The position numbers were made by a program, and so were the translations under genes. Positions 36,801-44,352 of a stretch of DNA of 64,000 bases are shown one piece after another. Within the stretch, counting starts at the first letter, position 1. Each line of letters begins with the position of its first letter. The notes below the pieces were generated by a model, which was not told the DNA's origin, searched no databases, and saw nothing but the letters and a program-made list of their open reading frames with translations. Location of the stretch: NCBI GenBank assembly GCA_900078405.1, contig FLTS01000001.1, positions 3,163,727 to 3,227,726 of the forward strand. The letters run 5' to 3'. This stretch comes from an uncultured Stenotrophomonas sp. Its GTDB lineage: Bacteria; Pseudomonadota; Gammaproteobacteria; Xanthomonadales; Xanthomonadaceae.

Positions 36801-36987
36801 CCCGATCGTGCTGACCGCGCTGGCGGCGGTGCTGGCGATGATCCCGCTGTCGCGCAGCGCGTTCTACGGCTCGATGGCGATCTCGATCATGGGCGGGTTG
36901 ATCGTCGGCACGGTGCTGACCCTGGTGTTCCTGCCGGCGCTGTATGCGGCCTGGTTCCGGGTGCACCCGGACGAAGCCGACGCCTGA
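33826..36987 (+). CDS. RND efflux pump inner-membrane permease
   Basis: The 1053-residue protein has the RND layout: a first transmembrane helix at 15-33, a large periplasmic loop to about 335, a group of helices, then a second copy of the pattern. Proton-relay acidic residues lie in GLLVDDAIIAVE near residue 405. It lacks a heavy-metal signature and belongs to the AcrB/HAE-like or related lipophilic efflux group. GTG 33826 is the start, 4 bp after the adaptor stop; the region in front is purine-rich (AAGGAGTAAGCGC). Export uses the proton gradient, probably together with a TolC-family channel. Confidence 0.94.
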   Translation: MRRFNLSEWALNNRPLVLFAMLAMAVIGAWSYKHLGQSEDPPFTFKAMVVQTAWPGATAEQVSRQVTEPIEKALMNTGQYESIQSYSRPGQSQVIFMARDSMRSKDVPELFYQVRKKVGDIRAQLPAEVVGPFFNDEFGDTFGNIYALTGKGFDYALMRDYADRIQLELQRVADVGKVDLIGLQDEKVWVELSNTKLATLGVSMQQVQQALSGQNAIVPTSWFETPSDRVQLRVSGQFRSVDDIRAFPIHAGDRTVRLGDIAQVRRGFADPAAPKMRFMGEDAIGIAVAMKDGGDILKLGATLDAEFERLQQTLPAGMQLRKVSDQPHAVADSVGEFVQVLTEAVVIVLLVSFFSLGLRTGLVVGVTIPLVLAMTFFVMHQFDIGLHKISLGALVLALGLLVDDAIIAVEMMATKMEQGFDRMRAASFAWESTAFPMLTGTLITAAGFLPIATAASSTGEYTRSLFQVVTIALVVSWIAAVLFIPYLGDKMLPDLHNPQPPKPGSLAGRWHALRLRWADRNPALANLIAPKQLAHDHDPYKSAFYQRFRRFLDACLRRRWLVILATAGLFVFSLAMFRFVPQQFFPDSTRPELMVDIELAEGASLTATQAQVHKLEALLKQREGIANYVGYVGTGSPRFYLPLDQQLPATNFAQFVVLAQDIHAREAVRDWLLKEVVPQFADVQLRVTRLENGPPVGYPVQFRVSGEHPERVQALARQVADKVRQNPHTTNVNLNWSEPSKVVRLVVDQDRARVLGVSSAQIAQFLGSALTGLEVSTYREGNRQIGVLLRGADGERAQLELLGSLAIPTPGGTAVPLSQVARLEYVFEDGIIWHRNRLPTVTVRADIGDGLLPPEVTAQILPTLDDIRAALPAGYLLEVGGTVEDSARGQNSIKAGMPLFLIVVVTLLMLQLRSFSRAAMVLVTAPLGIIGATLFLLIFRVPFGFVALLGTIALAGMIMRNSVILVDQIQQDIDAGHDRWHAIIDATVRRFRPIVLTALAAVLAMIPLSRSAFYGSMAISIMGGLIVGTVLTLVFLPALYAAWFRVHPDEADA

Positions 36988-37083
36988 CCCCCGCCGCCGC
37001 CGCGCCGTGCGGGGGCCGCGGATGGTAGATTGGCGCGACGGTCGGTGCAGGGGGCACCGGCCGCGGTCGCTGGAGGGTGGGCT

Positions 37084-40035
37084 TTGTCGAGCGGTCGCAA
37101 TCACATGACGGGTAGGGCCATTCGCTCGTGCCGCCGGCTGGTGTTGCTGTGCCTGTGCCTGCTGCTTCCGGCCGCATGGGGCAACGACGGCCGCCACTAC
37201 ATGGTCAGTGGCTGGACGATGGACGACGGCCTGCCGCACAACATGGTGCACGTCATCGCCCAGGACCGCGACGGCTTCATCTGGGCCGGTACATGGGAAG
37301 GCGTGGTCCGCTTCAACGGCCGCCATTTCACCGTGTTCGACCGTCAGAACACACCGGGGGCGGAGTTGTCGGGCGTGTTCAGCATCCTGCCCGAAGACGA
37401 TGGCGGCGTACTGTTCGGTACCGCTGCCGACGGCGTGTTCCGCTACCACCGGGGACGCTGGCAGCCGCTGGGCGTGGAGGAGGAAGCACACCACCTGCCG
37501 GTGTCCGGGATGCTGCGCGACCGCGACGGTGCGCTGTGGATCGCCTCGGCCAAGCGCCTGCTGCGGATGGACGGCGATGGCTACCTGCACGATGCCGGCG
37601 CAGCGGCCGGGCTGCCGGCCGCGCGCGTCACCGCGCTGGTGGCCGATGGCGAAGGCGGCCTGCTGGTCGCCACCGAAGCGGGCGGCGTGGCGCGCCTGCG
37701 CGACGGGCAGGCCAATGCCTGGGGCGTGGACTGGCTGGGTACGGAACTGGTGCGTGCGCTGGCCCGCGACGGCGAAGGTGGCTGGCTTGCCGGTGGCGAC
37801 GATGGCGTGCGCTGGCGCCATGCCGATGGCCGGGTCGAACACTTCCGGCCCGGGCAGCGGGTCGATGCGGTACTGCGCGATCGCCTCGGCGCGATCTGGA
37901 TGAATTTCTCCAGCGGCCAGCTGGTACGGCGCAGCAACGGCGACGACGAGCGGCTGCAGGTGCCGGGTACCGTCGGCCAGGCGCTTCTCGAGGATCGCGA
38001 GGGGCTGGTGTGGGTGGGCGGCACCGATGGCCTGCACCGGGTGGCGGAGGTGGCCGCGGTCGGCTTCACCCAGGAGGACGGGCTGGGCAGCGACTATGTC
38101 CGTTCGGTGCTGCAGAGCGGCGATGGCGCGCTGTGGATCGGCCATGCCGGCGGCCTGAACCGCTGGTACCGGGGGGAGATGCAGACGATCGGACTGGTGC
38201 CGGATGGAGGCCGCAACCCCTCGGTGCTGTCGCTGGATTACCGCGACGGCATGCTGTGGGCCGGTACCTACGACCGGGGCGTGCTGCGGCTCGACATGCA
38301 GGGCCGGGTGCGCGAGCGGATCCGCCTGGGCGAGCACACCGAACCGATGGTACGGGCGGTGCTGGCCGACGCCGGCGGCGGCGTGTGGATCGGCGGTGCC
38401 CACGGCCTGGTCCATTACCGCGATGGCCGCCAGGAATCCGTGCTGGACAGCCAGGGCCAGCCGCAATCGGTGGTGCAGGCGCTGTACCGCGATGTCGATG
38501 GCACCTTGTGGATAGGCACCACCGGCGGCATGGCGGCGCTGGACGGCACCGGCGCCATCCGCCGCTGGGCCGGCGGGCGCGACATGCCGGCCCAGTACGT
38601 GTTCGATTTCCTGCGCGACGCGGCTGGCGACCTGTGGATTGCCAGCGACCGCGGCCTGCTGCGCATGCGCGGCGATACGTTCCACGTCTACGACCACCGC
38701 CACGGCCTGCCGCGCGACAAGCTGTTCCGCATCATCGACGACCAGCGCGGCAACTTCTGGCTGTCCAGCAACCACGGCGTCTTCCGGGTGGCGCGCGGGG
38801 AGTTCGACCAGCTTGATGCCGGCACGCGGCGGCTGCTGGCGGTGCACGTGGTCGACCGCAGCGACGGCATGCCCGGCGACCAGGGCAACGGGGCCTCGAT
38901 GCCGTCCGGCTGGCGCGCCGACAACGGCGCGCTGCTGTTCCCGACCTCGGCCGGGCTGGGCCTGATCGACCCGCGGATCGCCGGCCATGACGATGAGCGG
39001 GTGCCGCCGGTGGTGTTCGAGAGCCTGGCCGTGGATGGGATCGAGCAACCGCTGCAAGCCGCCGGCCTGCGGCTTGGTCCCGGTACCCGCCGGCTTGTCG
39101 TCGGCTATGCCGCGTTGAACTTCCGCGCGCCGAACAAACTGCGCTACCGCTACCGCCTGCACGGCTTCGACGCCGGCTGGGTGGAGGCCGGCGCCCGTAC
39201 CGAGGCGCTCTACACCAACCTGCCACCGGGCCGTTACCGGCTGGAAGTGCAGGCCATGACCCTGCCGCTGGACTGGGCGCGGCAGGAGGCCGTCGGCTCG
39301 GCGGTGATGGCGCTGGAGGTGGTGCCGCCGCTGTGGAAGCGCCCGTCCTCGCGCCTGCTCGGCCTGTTGCTGCTGGCTGGCGCGGTGGCGCTGGGCTTCT
39401 GGCTGCACACAGCCAGCTACCGCCGCAACCAGCGCCGTCTCAACCGCGAAATCACCGCCCGCACCGAGGAGTTGAGCGAGAAGAACCGCGCGTTGGAGGC
39501 GGCCGACCGCGAGCGTGGCAGCCTGATGCAGCGGCTGGAACACCAGGCCACGCATGATGAACTCACCGGTCTGCCGAACCGCCGCGCCGCCGACCGCCGC
39601 CTGCACCAGGCCGTGGTTAACGCCCGCAGCGCGGCGACGCCACTGTGCGTGGCGCTGGCCGATGTCGACCACTTCAAGCACATCAACGACAACCACGGCC
39701 ACGAAGTCGGTGACCACGTGCTGCAACGGATCGCCACGGTGCTGTGCGGCGGCGACGCCGGGATGGTGTTTGCCGCGCGCCACGGCGGCGAAGAATTCCT
39801 GCTGGTGCTGGAAGGCATGGGCCGGACCGACGCACTGCGCCGGCTGCACGAGTTGCATGCGCGGGTTGCCGGGCTGCAGGTCGCCGCGCCGGATGGCAGC
39901 CCCGTGCCTGTGACCATCAGCATCGGCGCGGCCCACCTGCAGCCGGGCTGCGACGACGCGCGCAGCCTGCTGGTTGCCGCCGACCGCCAGCTGTACCAGG
40001 CCAAGCGCAAAGGCCGCAACCGCGTCGTGGGTTGA
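37084..40035 (+). CDS. Membrane diguanylate cyclase with ligand-binding propeller (Reg_prop/Y_Y_Y-GGDEF)
   Basis: The 983-residue protein starts with a signal-like hydrophobic stretch (about 16-33), then a periplasmic seven-bladed propeller made of two-component-regulator repeats (repeated pattern DGFIWAGTWEG / GALWIGHAGG / GTLWIGTTGG), a Y_Y_Y domain (ALNFRAPNKLRYRYRLHGF), a transmembrane helix near 758-778, a short coiled coil, and a GGDEF domain with active site GGEEF at 901-905. It makes cyclic di-GMP in response to a periplasmic signal. No RxxD product-inhibition site precedes GGEEF. TTG 37084 follows GGAGGG (37072-37077) with 6-bp spacing; ATG 37105 is the alternative. Confidence 0.88.
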   Translation: MSSGRNHMTGRAIRSCRRLVLLCLCLLLPAAWGNDGRHYMVSGWTMDDGLPHNMVHVIAQDRDGFIWAGTWEGVVRFNGRHFTVFDRQNTPGAELSGVFSILPEDDGGVLFGTAADGVFRYHRGRWQPLGVEEEAHHLPVSGMLRDRDGALWIASAKRLLRMDGDGYLHDAGAAAGLPAARVTALVADGEGGLLVATEAGGVARLRDGQANAWGVDWLGTELVRALARDGEGGWLAGGDDGVRWRHADGRVEHFRPGQRVDAVLRDRLGAIWMNFSSGQLVRRSNGDDERLQVPGTVGQALLEDREGLVWVGGTDGLHRVAEVAAVGFTQEDGLGSDYVRSVLQSGDGALWIGHAGGLNRWYRGEMQTIGLVPDGGRNPSVLSLDYRDGMLWAGTYDRGVLRLDMQGRVRERIRLGEHTEPMVRAVLADAGGGVWIGGAHGLVHYRDGRQESVLDSQGQPQSVVQALYRDVDGTLWIGTTGGMAALDGTGAIRRWAGGRDMPAQYVFDFLRDAAGDLWIASDRGLLRMRGDTFHVYDHRHGLPRDKLFRIIDDQRGNFWLSSNHGVFRVARGEFDQLDAGTRRLLAVHVVDRSDGMPGDQGNGASMPSGWRADNGALLFPTSAGLGLIDPRIAGHDDERVPPVVFESLAVDGIEQPLQAAGLRLGPGTRRLVVGYAALNFRAPNKLRYRYRLHGFDAGWVEAGARTEALYTNLPPGRYRLEVQAMTLPLDWARQEAVGSAVMALEVVPPLWKRPSSRLLGLLLLAGAVALGFWLHTASYRRNQRRLNREITARTEELSEKNRALEAADRERGSLMQRLEHQATHDELTGLPNRRAADRRLHQAVVNARSAATPLCVALADVDHFKHINDNHGHEVGDHVLQRIATVLCGGDAGMVFAARHGGEEFLLVLEGMGRTDALRRLHELHARVAGLQVAAPDGSPVPVTISIGAAHLQPGCDDARSLLVAADRQLYQAKRKGRNRVVG

Positions 40036-40098
40036 CCGCCCGCCCGCGCCGCGCCCGCGCCGCCTACAATCAGCGCTCGTTCAATCGCGAGGCCGCGC

Positions 40099-41040
40099 AT
40101 GCGCACGCTTTATCCCGAAATCACCCCCTACGACACCGGCACGCTGCAGGTCGACGAACGCCACGTGCTGTACTACGAGCAATGCGGCAACCCCGACGGC
40201 AAGCCGGTGGTGATGCTGCACGGGGGGCCCGGCGGCGGCTGCACCGACAAGATGCGCCAGTTCCACGATCCGGCGAAATACCGCATCGTGCTGTTCGACC
40301 AGCGCGGCTCCGGCCGCTCCACCCCGCATGCGGACCTGGTGGACAACACCACGTGGGACCTGGTGGCCGACATCGAGAAGCTGCGCGGGCATCTGGGCAT
40401 CGACAGGTGGCAGGTGTTCGGCGGCAGCTGGGGTTCGACGCTGGCGCTGGCCTATGCCGAAACCCACCCGCAGCGTGTCACCGAGCTGGTGCTGCGCGGC
40501 ATCTTCATGCTGCGCCGCTGGGAGCTGGAGTGGTTCTACCAGGAAGGCGCCAACCGCCTGTTCCCGGACGCATGGGAGCACTACGTCAATGCGATCCCGG
40601 CGGTGGAGCGCTTTGATCTGATCTCGGCCTTCCACCGCCGCCTGACCAGCGACGATGAGGCCACCCGGCTGGCCGCGGCCAGGGCATGGAGCGTGTGGGA
40701 AGGCGCCACCAGCTTCCTGCACGTGGACGCCGACTTCGCCGACAGCCATGCCGACCCGCGTTTCGCGCTGGCCTTCGCCCGTATCGAGAACCACTACTTC
40801 GTCAACGGCGGCTTCTTCGAGGTCGAAGACCAGCTGCTGCGCGATGCCCACAAGATCGCCGACATCCCCGGCGTGATCGTGCACGGCCGCTACGACGTGG
40901 TGTGCCCGCTGGCCAATGCCTGGGATCTGCACAAGGCCTGGCCGAAGGCGCAGCTGCAGATCACCCCGGCCTCGGGCCACTCCGCGTTCGAGGCCGAGAA
41001 CGTGGATGCGCTGGTGCGTGCCACCGACGGCTTCGCCTGA
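40099..41040 (+). CDS. pip: Prolyl iminopeptidase
   Basis: The 313-residue alpha/beta hydrolase of family S33 removes N-terminal proline from peptides. The oxyanion motif HGGPGG is at 41-46, the nucleophile S110 in GGSWGS, the Asp in GRYDVVCP and the His in SGHSAFE near the C-terminus. It is a cytosolic single gene. The 63-bp gap after the GGDEF gene carries a TACAAT box at 40073-40078. It is followed by a hairpin and a GTAG repeat. Confidence 0.94.
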   Translation: MRTLYPEITPYDTGTLQVDERHVLYYEQCGNPDGKPVVMLHGGPGGGCTDKMRQFHDPAKYRIVLFDQRGSGRSTPHADLVDNTTWDLVADIEKLRGHLGIDRWQVFGGSWGSTLALAYAETHPQRVTELVLRGIFMLRRWELEWFYQEGANRLFPDAWEHYVNAIPAVERFDLISAFHRRLTSDDEATRLAAARAWSVWEGATSFLHVDADFADSHADPRFALAFARIENHYFVNGGFFEVEDQLLRDAHKIADIPGVIVHGRYDVVCPLANAWDLHKAWPKAQLQITPASGHSAFEAENVDALVRATDGFA

Positions 41041-41052
41041 TCCGATTGACGT

Positions 41053-41080
41053 GCGGCCCTCTCCCAACGGGAGGGGCCGC
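41053..41080 (+). terminator. Hairpin after pip
   Basis: GCGGCCCTCTCCC pairs with GGGAGGGGCCGC around AAC, with one bulge. It is 12 bp past the stop of pip and lacks a clear T run. Confidence 0.5.
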
Positions 41081-41097
41081 GCACGAAGCGGACCAGC

Positions 41098-41207
41098 GTA
41101 GGCCGGGGTTGCATCCCCGGCGCGCATCTCCCGGTATCCCGTGTGTCGGGGGTGTAACCCCGACCTACGGCCATGCGCCTCTGCCGATGCGGGACAAACC
41201 CCGCATC
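41098..41207. repeat. GTAG repeat pair and small hairpin at the end of the N-formylglutamate gene
   Basis: The pair 41098-41168 has arms GTAGGCCGGGGTTGCATC and GGGTGTAACCCCGACCTAC. A further hairpin, GATGCGGG/CCCGCATC (41186-41193, 41200-41207), follows. The stop codon of the convergent amidohydrolase gene (TAG on the minus strand, 41207-41209) touches this hairpin in an ATAG context. Confidence 0.75.
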
Positions 41208-41998
41208 TATGCCAGCAATGCCGGTTGCAGGGCGGTGAACAACCGCTGCAGCCGCGCCGCCCACGCCTGCTGGCCGGCGGTGCCGGCAATCAGGTCCTGG
41301 CGGATTTCCAGCTCCACGTGCAGCAGTCCGCGGCCCTCGCCGTGCACCGGCACCGCATAGTCGCTGCTGTCGCTGACCGCATACGGCTGGTTGTCGCCGA
41401 CTTCCAGATCGCCCTCGGTGCGCAGTGCATCGCGCAAGGCGTGGGCGAAGCGTGCGTCGCGGTGGTACAGCACGCCGCAATGCCACGGGCGGGCGTGGCC
41501 GTTCATCACCGGAGTGAAGCTGTGCATCATCACCAGCAGGGTGGGTTGGCCGGCGTCGCGGCGGCGGTCCAGTTCGGCGGCGATGCGCGCGTGGTAGGGC
41601 GCGTGGATCGCGGCGATGCGCTGTTCCCGCTGCGCCGCCGACAGGCCGATGTTGCCCGGTACCAGGGTGCCGTCGCTGGTCTCGGGCATCAGCGTGGGCG
41701 AGGACAGCGGCCGGTTGCAGTCGACGACCAGCCGCGACCAGGTCTGTTCGATGGCGAATGCATCCAGCCGCCGCGCCAGTCCGGCGGTGGTGCCGGCGAT
41801 GCCGATGTCCCAGCCGATGTGCCGGTCCAGCTCCGCCTGCGGCAGGCCGAGGTTGCCCAGCGCCGCGGGCACGCGCTGCCCGGCGTGGTCGGCCAGCAGC
41901 ATGAACGGCGAGGCGCCGTGCGGGTTGTGCACGGTGAACGGCGGCGGGTCGTCGCGCCCGAGCAGGGGCGGGGTGGCGGCTGCGGCCAGCAGGTTCAT
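41207..41998 (-). CDS. N-formylglutamate amidohydrolase family protein
   Basis: The 263-residue protein matches the FGase family: LLADHAGQRVP near the start, VVDCNRPLSSP in the middle, MMHSFTP and HVELEIRQDL later. The classic activity releases formate from N-formylglutamate at the end of histidine breakdown, but no hut genes are nearby. It is the last gene of a four-gene operon and overlaps the NUDIX gene by 4 bp (ATGA). Another hydrolase activity on an N-acyl compound is equally possible. Confidence 0.85.
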   Translation of the reverse strand: MNLLAAAATPPLLGRDDPPPFTVHNPHGASPFMLLADHAGQRVPAALGNLGLPQAELDRHIGWDIGIAGTTAGLARRLDAFAIEQTWSRLVVDCNRPLSSPTLMPETSDGTLVPGNIGLSAAQREQRIAAIHAPYHARIAAELDRRRDAGQPTLLVMMHSFTPVMNGHARPWHCGVLYHRDARFAHALRDALRTEGDLEVGDNQPYAVSDSSDYAVPVHGEGRGLLHVELEIRQDLIAGTAGQQAWAARLQRLFTALQPALLA

Positions 41999-42546
41999 CG
42001 CGGACGGCCGTCCAGGTGGTGCTCGATCATCCACAGCCCGGCCCACAGCTTGGCGTCCAGCTCGTAGCCTTCGGCCATCTTTTGCACCAGCCAGGCCGCG
42101 GCGCGGGGGCGCGGGATGGCGTGCACGGTGATGTCCTCGCTGTCGTCGCCGCCGCCGGCGCCGACCTTGCGCAGGCCGGTGGCGCGGACGAAGGCGATCT
42201 TCTCGCTGCTGGCACCGGAGGAGGTGGGGCCGATCATCAGCACTTCGGCATGGTCGGCGCTCCAGCCGGTTTCCTCCTCCAGCTCGCGGATGGCTGAATC
42301 CTCGATGGATTCGCCGGCGTCGATGTCGCCGACCAGTCCTGCCGGCATCTCGATGGTGCGCGCCTGCAGCGGCACGCGGAACTGCTCGACGAACAGCACC
42401 TCGTCCTCCGGGGTGACCGCGATGATGATCGCCGCCAGCCCGCCGGCATGGGTGCGCTCGCTGTATTCCCAACTGCCGCGCACCAGCATGCGCTGGTACC
42501 TGCCTTCATAGACGACGCGGGGTTCGGAGGTGTTGTCGTGGCTCAT
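41995..42546 (-). CDS. NUDIX hydrolase, ADP-ribose pyrophosphatase-like
   Basis: The 183-residue protein contains the NUDIX box at 73-95 (GDIDAGESIEDSAIRELEEET), with E91-E92 in metal-binding positions, preceded by VEQFRVPLQARTIEMPAG, typical of NudF/ADP-ribose pyrophosphatases. It should split nucleoside diphosphate-linked compounds. It overlaps both neighbours by 4 bp in a polycistronic unit with an exonuclease and an N-formylglutamate hydrolase. Confidence 0.88.
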   Translation of the reverse strand: MSHDNTSEPRVVYEGRYQRMLVRGSWEYSERTHAGGLAAIIIAVTPEDEVLFVEQFRVPLQARTIEMPAGLVGDIDAGESIEDSAIRELEEETGWSADHAEVLMIGPTSSGASSEKIAFVRATGLRKVGAGGGDDSEDITVHAIPRPRAAAWLVQKMAEGYELDAKLWAGLWMIEHHLDGRPR

Positions 42547-43481
42547 GCGAACTCGCTGGCGGGAGGGGAAGGAAGCTCCAGCCCGGCCGCAGCCAGCAGC
42601 CGGCGCCGGGTCAGCGGGCCGAAGCGCAGCGCCTGGCACAGGCCGGCAAGCATGTCGGCATCGGCCGCGCCGCGGGTGAAGCCGGGCGTGGCCGCGGCCA
42701 GTGGCGCGTCGAGCGCGATGGTCGTCAATTGCCGGAACAGCAGCGCCTGTTCGCGTTGCTCGCGCAGCCGCGTGGCCATCTGCGCGGCACCGCGCAGGCG
42801 CAGGAACGGGATTTCGTCGATCCGCTGCAGCATCGCGTCGAGGCTGCCGAAGTGCGCCAGCAGCACCGCCGCCGACTTGGCGCCGATGCCGGTCACCCCG
42901 GGAATGTTGTCCACCGCGTCACCGCACAGCGCCAGGTAGTCGGCGATCTGGTGCGCGTGCACGCCGTGCCGTGCCTTGACCCCGGCCGCGCCCCAGCGCT
43001 GGTTGCGCGCGTAGTCCCACTGCTCGTCGTGTTCGCCCAGCAGCTGCGACAGGTCCTTGTCGGCCGACACGATCACCCCGCGCAGCGCATCGCCGCGGCT
43101 GGCGTGCAGCGCGCTGCCGATCAGGTCGTCGGCCTCGTAGTCGCGGTCGGCCAGCACGCCCAGGCCCAGCGCCGCGCACAGCGCCTTGCAGTGCGCGAAC
43201 TGGCGGCGCAGCGCGTCCGGCGCCGGTTCGCGGTTGGCCTTGTAGGCCGGGTACAGCTGGTGGCGGAAGCAGCTGTCCAGCGCCTCGTCGAAGGCGATGG
43301 CGATGTGCGCCGGGCGTTCGCGTTCGAGCAGTTCCAGCAGGAAGCGGGCGAAGCCGTGCACCGCGTTGGTCGGCCAGCCCTGCGCGTCCTGGAATTCGTC
43401 GGGCATCGAGTGCCAGGCGCGGAACACGTACAGGCTGGCGTCGACCAGGTACAGCGGCCGGCGCGGCGCCAGCGCGTTCAC
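42543..43481 (-). CDS. 5'-3' exonuclease / flap-endonuclease family protein
   Basis: The 312-residue protein resembles the stand-alone 5'-3' exonuclease domain of DNA polymerase I. Motifs: YLVDASLYVFRAWHSMP at the start, AFDEALDSCFRHQLYPAYKANR, the metal-binding DYEADDLIG, SADKDLSQLL, and the helix-hairpin-helix CGDAVDNIPGVTGIGAKSA. It cuts flaps or degrades DNA or RNA from the 5' end in repair or primer removal. The GTG at 43481 was chosen; it overlaps the nitroreductase stop as GTGA. A homologue of E. coli Xni is possible. Confidence 0.88.
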   Translation of the reverse strand: MNALAPRRPLYLVDASLYVFRAWHSMPDEFQDAQGWPTNAVHGFARFLLELLERERPAHIAIAFDEALDSCFRHQLYPAYKANREPAPDALRRQFAHCKALCAALGLGVLADRDYEADDLIGSALHASRGDALRGVIVSADKDLSQLLGEHDEQWDYARNQRWGAAGVKARHGVHAHQIADYLALCGDAVDNIPGVTGIGAKSAAVLLAHFGSLDAMLQRIDEIPFLRLRGAAQMATRLREQREQALLFRQLTTIALDAPLAAATPGFTRGAADADMLAGLCQALRFGPLTRRRLLAAAGLELPSPPASEFA

Positions 43482-44053
43482 GGCTGCCAGTCTTCCAGCA
43501 GCGTGGCCGGGTCCGGCCGCTCGCGCTCGGGCACCTGCAGCTTCGGCGTACCGATGTGGACGAAGCCGACGATGCGCTCGTTGCCGGCCAGGCCAAGGTG
43601 GCGGGCGACTTCGGCGTCGTAGGCCATCCACGCGGTCAGCCACTGCGCGCCGAAACCGAAGCCCTGCGCGGCCTGCAGCAGGGCGAAGCAGGCGCAGCCG
43701 GCGCTCAGCAGCTGTTCCTGTTCGGGCACTTTGGCGTGGTCCTGCAACCGGGCGACCACCGCGATGACCAGTGGCGCATGCGAGAAGCGTTTGCGGTCCT
43801 TCTCGACCACCGCTGTGGCCGCCTGCGGGTCGCGTTCACGGCTGCGACGGGCCACGAATTCGCCCAGTGCGTGCCGGGCATCGCCCTGCAGGCGCAGGAA
43901 GCGGAACGGCACCAGCTTGCCGTGGTCGGGCACCCGCACCGCCGCGGCCAGCATCTTCAGCTGGGTGGCCGGGTCCGGGCCGGGCTCCCCCAACTGCAGG
44001 GACGGGACCGAGCGGCGCTGTTCCAGGGCATGCAGGAAACCGGGGTCGGGCAT
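43478..44053 (-). CDS. Nitroreductase family protein
   Basis: The 191-residue FMN-dependent nitroreductase-like protein has the RRSVPSLQLGEPGP start, PFRFLRLQGD, and GFGAQWLTAWMAYD in the middle, as in the YdjA/NfsB subgroup. It probably reduces a quinone-like or nitro compound using NAD(P)H. It is the first gene of the overlapping four-gene operon. A perfect TATAAT (44083-44088, minus strand) lies 29 bp upstream of the ATG. Confidence 0.88.
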   Translation of the reverse strand: MPDPGFLHALEQRRSVPSLQLGEPGPDPATQLKMLAAAVRVPDHGKLVPFRFLRLQGDARHALGEFVARRSRERDPQAATAVVEKDRKRFSHAPLVIAVVARLQDHAKVPEQEQLLSAGCACFALLQAAQGFGFGAQWLTAWMAYDAEVARHLGLAGNERIVGFVHIGTPKLQVPERERPDPATLLEDWQP

Positions 44054-44352
44054 GGTTCATCGCAGACGGCGGGGAATCAAGGATTATAGACATCGGCCGA
44101 TGCCCTGCTTCAGGCGGCGGGAAATCTGCGTTCTGCCACGGCAGGGGCGGTTTTCTCGCCAATTCGACGGCGGGTGCTTAGCATGGCGCTGGATGCCGGA
44201 TTGCCGGCAGCGAGGTACAAAGTGCGGACTGCATCACTGACCCTGTTCAGCGAGTCTCCTTACCATGCGCAGGCGGTGCTTGGGGGAGCAGCCGTATTCC
44301 ACTTTCCCTTTTCCGGCATTCCGGCCTCCCGCCGGGTGTGGAGCAGTTGCGC
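44054..44352. other. Divergent intergenic region, nitroreductase operon / DUF1631
   Basis: The region holds a minus-strand -10 TATAAT (44083-44088) for the nitroreductase operon; a good -35 is not evident. On the plus side the DUF1631 promoter is not clear. No convincing coding frame or repeat is present. Confidence 0.5.

Noticed and set aside
34993..39936. Open frame of 1647 codons on the minus strand
   Set aside because: It is antisense to the RND pump and the GGDEF gene. GC-rich codon bias removes stop codons from the opposite strand, and the translation is rich in His, Arg, Gln and Ala without family features.
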